NCBI GenBank assembly: GCA_003427395.1
Contig: BFEA01000654.1
Span: 31,809-95,808 of the forward strand
Direction: 5' to 3'
DNA: 64,000 bases
DNA from: Chara braunii
Taxonomy: Eukaryota; Streptophyta; Charophyceae; Charales; Characeae
This document shows, piece after piece, positions 60,796 to 64,000 of this stretch. Each line of letters starts with the position of its first letter. The stretch's first letter is position 1. Position numbers and translations under genes: made by a program. The notes beneath the pieces are model-generated. The model was not told the DNA's origin, made no database searches, and worked only from the letters and a program-made list of their open reading frames with translations.

Positions 60796-62483
60796 CTTCC
60801 TCACCTCTCACCAACTCCAGGGTCAACCCCCATTCCTTGATGGATGTTGAGCTTTCCCGCCCTCTCTTTTCCACCAATTATACGCCACCCGCCTTCTTAT
60901 CACCGTCATCTCGCATGCTACCACCCACTCCTTCCACCTCCTTCCCTCTCCATGTCCTTCTTTTCAGCGCAAACTGGCGGGAATTTAATAATATAGAAGT
61001 CTACTGCATCGTTTCGGGCACAATCCCCGCCTGCCAGAATTACAAGAGTTTCCTCGTTGCCATCCCTCACACCCTTTCCACCCTCTACCTCGACTATCTT
61101 ACGTCTCTCCCACATCAACGGGAGCACCCCCGATTCCCTCGCATCCACCCCACCATCCACTACAACCGGATCCCCACCAGTGATAGAGAAATCCGCCGCT
61201 TCATACCTCCCCTCCCCCAAGTCCATCCACCACCTCCTCCGCCCGTTATGAGATTGCCCTTCCCCGGAAACATTTAGGATAGAGCCCGTAAAGGCCACGT
61301 TCAATGACTTTCACACTCTTATCTCACGGTCAGTGGCAAGTGTGAGTTCCACGTAGATCCTCAGGTTATAGATCGACACATGATGAGTGAGCAAGCGGGA
61401 GCTTGCTCAAGATTGGAACCCCCTAGGCGTCACATATAAGACGAACCACTTTCTGTAATGATACGACTTTCGACGAGAAGCTGCTTTGGGGCAACAGGAC
61501 GAGCTAGTAGGGCGAAGTACGTGGGGATGAGTCGGCTGGGCAAGTTGCATGGATGTCCTCGTTTCTTTTTCGATTTTGTTGGGCCACTATCGAGAAAGGT
61601 CCCGCTTAGGCAGTAGAAGACCGCGCCTTAGCGAGCGCGGGAAATAACTGTTGCCATTACTTCTTTCTTTTTCTGCTGGGGCGAAGGGGAACGAGAATTT
61701 TGGCGAGATGACCTCGCGGGAACAACGTTTTTCTTTTTCAAAATTTTCTTTCAACTGATGTCGAGCCCCCGTGGGCTCCTCGGACTTGTTTTTCGAGTTT
61801 TTTCGTTCTTCGGAATTTTATTTTTCTGCAATTCGGATTTAGATAGGAATATAGGAACCTTGAAATTTTTGCTGCGCTATGCGTCTTGCTTGCGCGCGCC
61901 TGTGTGCGGCGGGAGCAGAGCTCTGACTAAGTTGCGCCCTTAATCTTGCATGTAACTGTATCTTTTGGTGGTGCAGTTGTAACTGTAGTTCTCTCTTCTT
62001 GATTCTCTCGCCTTTCTTCCCGCATGTTTCCTTCCTGCTGTGCATGCATCTTCCCTCGTTTGATAGGTTGAAGCGCTACATGCCCAGATCGATGAGTGGA
62101 GAGTGGCTACGACCCCCACATCGCAGCCTGACCATGCAGAATGTAGGCACTTCCCATCTCTCCTCCTTCCTTCTGTCTTGGGTATGATCCCGGGTTTCTC
62201 GTGCGAGGACGCATGCAATAAATTTCGCAAGCACGACCGATTCACTCTCTCTAGATTTGGAAGGTTAGCGCGGTCATTGAGGATCGGCTAACGAGCACGT
62301 TGGAAGGTGAGTAGAAGTGAGTCGGGCGATCCGACGGGCTGGTGCCAAGCAAGTGGGGTTGACGTGCGGGCCATGACGGACTGTGGTGCACGGGCGAACC
62401 TGGTGTGGGTGCTTGGCCTAAGCGGGATGACGACTCGGTGTTGGTGCGAGACGGCGGACTGTCCGCATCGAAGGTAACGTGGT

Positions 62484-62485
<2 letters not shown>
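60796..62485. other. Non-coding stretch after element 2
   Basis: 60800-61260 is pyrimidine-rich. The rest shows no supported gene; possible 3' UTR/LTR material of the preceding element, unproven. Confidence 0.35.
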
Positions 62486-62486
<1 letters not shown>

Positions 62487-62514
<28 letters not shown>

Positions 62515-62515
62515 N

Positions 62516-62586
<71 letters not shown>

Positions 62587-62594
62587 GAGAGAGT
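62487..62594 (+). repeat. (GA)n microsatellite with one N
   Basis: About 105 bases of GA repeat from 62487 to 62594, with N at 62515 and a few GG changes. Confidence 0.95.
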
Positions 62595-62862
62595 TAGGAA
62601 CAGACGAGTGTGGGATCGTGACCATTTCTTTCTTTTCCTTGTATTAAATTTTGGTCTCGGGCGAAAGCCATCTTTCTTGTCTCCGATTTTATGCGATGGT
62701 GTCGCCTCGTGTGCAACTCTATTCTCCCTTCTCTTTCCTTGTTGACGGGTGTGGGGAGGATGCCTCAATTTTGATGGATGCGAGTGTCAATCTTGAAGAG
62801 TGTGTCTGACCAATGAGGATGCGTGTCATCTTTGCATGAACGAGTGAGGATCCGATGAATGA
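62595..62862. other. Short non-coding stretch
   Basis: No gene, RNA or clear repeat was seen. Confidence 0.35.
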
Positions 62863-63225
62863 ATGTTCCACGATCTCACAAGAAACCTGATCATTGAAGA
62901 GTTGCGCCGTACTTCGAAAGGAATTTGGGAGGTTGGGGAACTAATCAGTCATTTTGATTGCTTTGAGTGTATTGGTTGGATGATTAACCCTTCGCAGCCC
63001 TATCGATGCATGAATGGCTGGCTTGTCACAAGATTGCCATATGTTATGCCCGAAAGTTGTTTTTTTTTTTTATCTGATAATTGCATGATGAATCCTTCGG
63101 GAACCACGGGGGTACCTGAAACGACCCACCAACGGGAAGCGAGTCTCGCACACGCGCGTGTAAGTACGATCGCAAATGCGTGTCTTCGACGCTCGTCCAC
63201 AGGACTGGCCCCCGAGGGCCTGTGA
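62863..63225 (+). CDS. Uncertain ORF, 120 codons
   Basis: ATG 62863. NLIIEELRRTSKGIWEVGEL and CFECIGWMINPSQPY give it some coding character, but no domain is recognised. A T-run (63060-63070) encodes a short Phe stretch, which is a warning sign. It ends at TGA 63223-63225, and the next ATG (63225-63227) overlaps as TGATG, the kind of junction seen after the second pol. Confidence 0.3.
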   Translation: MFHDLTRNLIIEELRRTSKGIWEVGELISHFDCFECIGWMINPSQPYRCMNGWLVTRLPYVMPESCFFFLSDNCMMNPSGTTGVPETTHQREASLAHARVSTIANACLRRSSTGLAPEGL

Positions 63226-63410
63226 TGAACTCAATCCCTTTTATCGATATGGATGTTGAGATTCTCTTCTACGTCACAGATCGTGAGAGTCAGAGGCATC
63301 AACGGTTCCGGGAATATTGGGAACGGGAATGTGCCTATCAAGCCGCGCGACCCCGGTCCCACCTCCCCGAGTTCGCTTTCTACGTGGGAACGGAGCGAGT
63401 ATGTGAATGA
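63225..63410 (+). CDS. Small ORF with TGATG overlap, module-B-like pattern
   Basis: ATG 63225 overlaps the previous stop. The 61-codon product has a strand (DVEILFYVTDRE), a helix rich in Arg/Glu/Trp (QRFREYWERECAYQAAR) and a strand (PEFAFYVGTERV). The pattern and length resemble module B in the first element. It is short, so chance is possible. Confidence 0.3.
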   Translation: MNSIPFIDMDVEILFYVTDRESQRHQRFREYWERECAYQAARPRSHLPEFAFYVGTERVCE

Positions 63411-63909
63411 GATATTGAATGGGCCTTAAACGCGATTTCCTTCCCACCCCGATTTCCCCATTCGCATGCACGACACGTCATCGTCGAACCAGGAATCGCC
63501 ATCATCGAGACCAATCATCCTCCCCACCGCCTCGTAATCCCCTTTCATTGTCTAACAGCGGTCCCTTGGTGCGCGATCGTCCTTTACTGGCCACGGACCC
63601 CGTGCTCTTAGTATCAGCAAGACCGTATTTACCGCGTGGCGGGATTTGTCCGCCGGACCCGAACTGAGGTGGACCAGCGATCAAGCAGTCTTCGAATGAG
63701 ACCAGCCTCGTCAGACTCTAAAGTCTGCAATGAGCGATGTCGATGGCTAACCAACCAGTGCGACACTCATAGCGTCCGAAGGTCCATCAGATCCGAGACC
63801 GACCACGACGCTGATACTCACACCAACGGTGGCCTTGTGTCCCGAAGCCCAAGCTACCGATGTAACTCGGGATTACCATCTTGCATAATTACCCTTGAAC
63901 TTGTCACAA
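63411..63909. other. Non-coding stretch, nothing recognised
   Basis: No supported gene. An 82-codon Pro/Arg-rich frame (63419-63667) lacks recognisable features. Confidence 0.35.
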
Positions 63910-64000
63910 GGAGATCCCAGTTCCGATCTGGGACTCCACTAGAATTTCCTAAAATCCTTGGCACACCCCTCTTTCGCACTTCCGGACCCCCATCCCACTC
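63910..64000 (+). repeat. Truncated copy of the 39.2-kb dispersed repeat
   Basis: GATCTGGGACTCCACTAG-like sequence, AAAATCCTTGGCACACCCC and CCCATCCCACTC match 39162-39249. The copy is cut by the window edge. Confidence 0.8.

Overview
The window looks like a repeat-dense nuclear segment of a green-lineage eukaryote. A charophyte alga such as Chara is my best guess, and it is an inference. The reasons are a plant-form U6 snRNA, Ty3/gypsy relics, a DUF7869-type gene relic, MULE-like foldback elements, tRNA-derived SINE heads, many microsatellites and scaffold gaps. There is no bacterial-style gene content. Nearly all recognisable coding sequence is mobile-element derived and partly decayed. I see no intact conserved housekeeping gene; the U6 snRNA copy at 23.7 kb is the closest to one.

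Layout: 0.1-4.1 kb, a broken DUF7869-like gene (frame changes, in-frame stops, one assembly duplication) followed by an unbroken 316-codon ORF of unknown function. 4.2-5.4 kb, an AT-rich spacer with a dispersed motif. 5.4-5.8 kb, a GTAC-rich foldback element with a 9-bp target duplication. 5.8-18.7 kb, the most interesting region: about thirteen small same-strand ORFs packed almost like a bacterial operon, then a 25-bp x5 repeat, then a Ty3/gypsy gag-protease-RT-RNase H-integrase. Several small ORFs are paralogues of each other, and one shares a motif with Gag, which ties the block to the retroelement. The gag-pro to pol junction has an HIV-type U UUU UUA slippery heptamer in the correct -1 phase. 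18.9-29.7 kb, non-coding sequence with several minisatellites, a U6 snRNA copy, and an array of eight hairpins that share a constant 19-nt loop while six have well-paired, sequence-varying stems. 29.7-34.4 kb, a 425-bp satellite with nested GTAC foldback elements and TA microsatellites. 34.4-55 kb, a mosaic of duplicated repeats, a hAT transposase fragment, a LINE fragment, three U6-like pseudogenes, SINE heads, a 273-bp MITE, another GTAC element and a Penelope-like reverse transcriptase relic. 55.1-60.8 kb, a 5'-truncated second Ty3/gypsy pol followed by three extra ORFs joined by ATGA, ATGA and TAAATG junctions. 60.8-64 kb, mostly non-coding, ending in another copy of a repeat seen at 39.2 kb.

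How the parts fit: both gypsy relics carry extra small ORFs, upstream of gag in the first and downstream of integrase in the second, with stop/start spacings that suggest coupled or re-initiated translation from one long transcript. I recognise no function for these accessory proteins. The window is interrupted by gaps at 29782-30050 and 40184-40703 and by shorter N runs.
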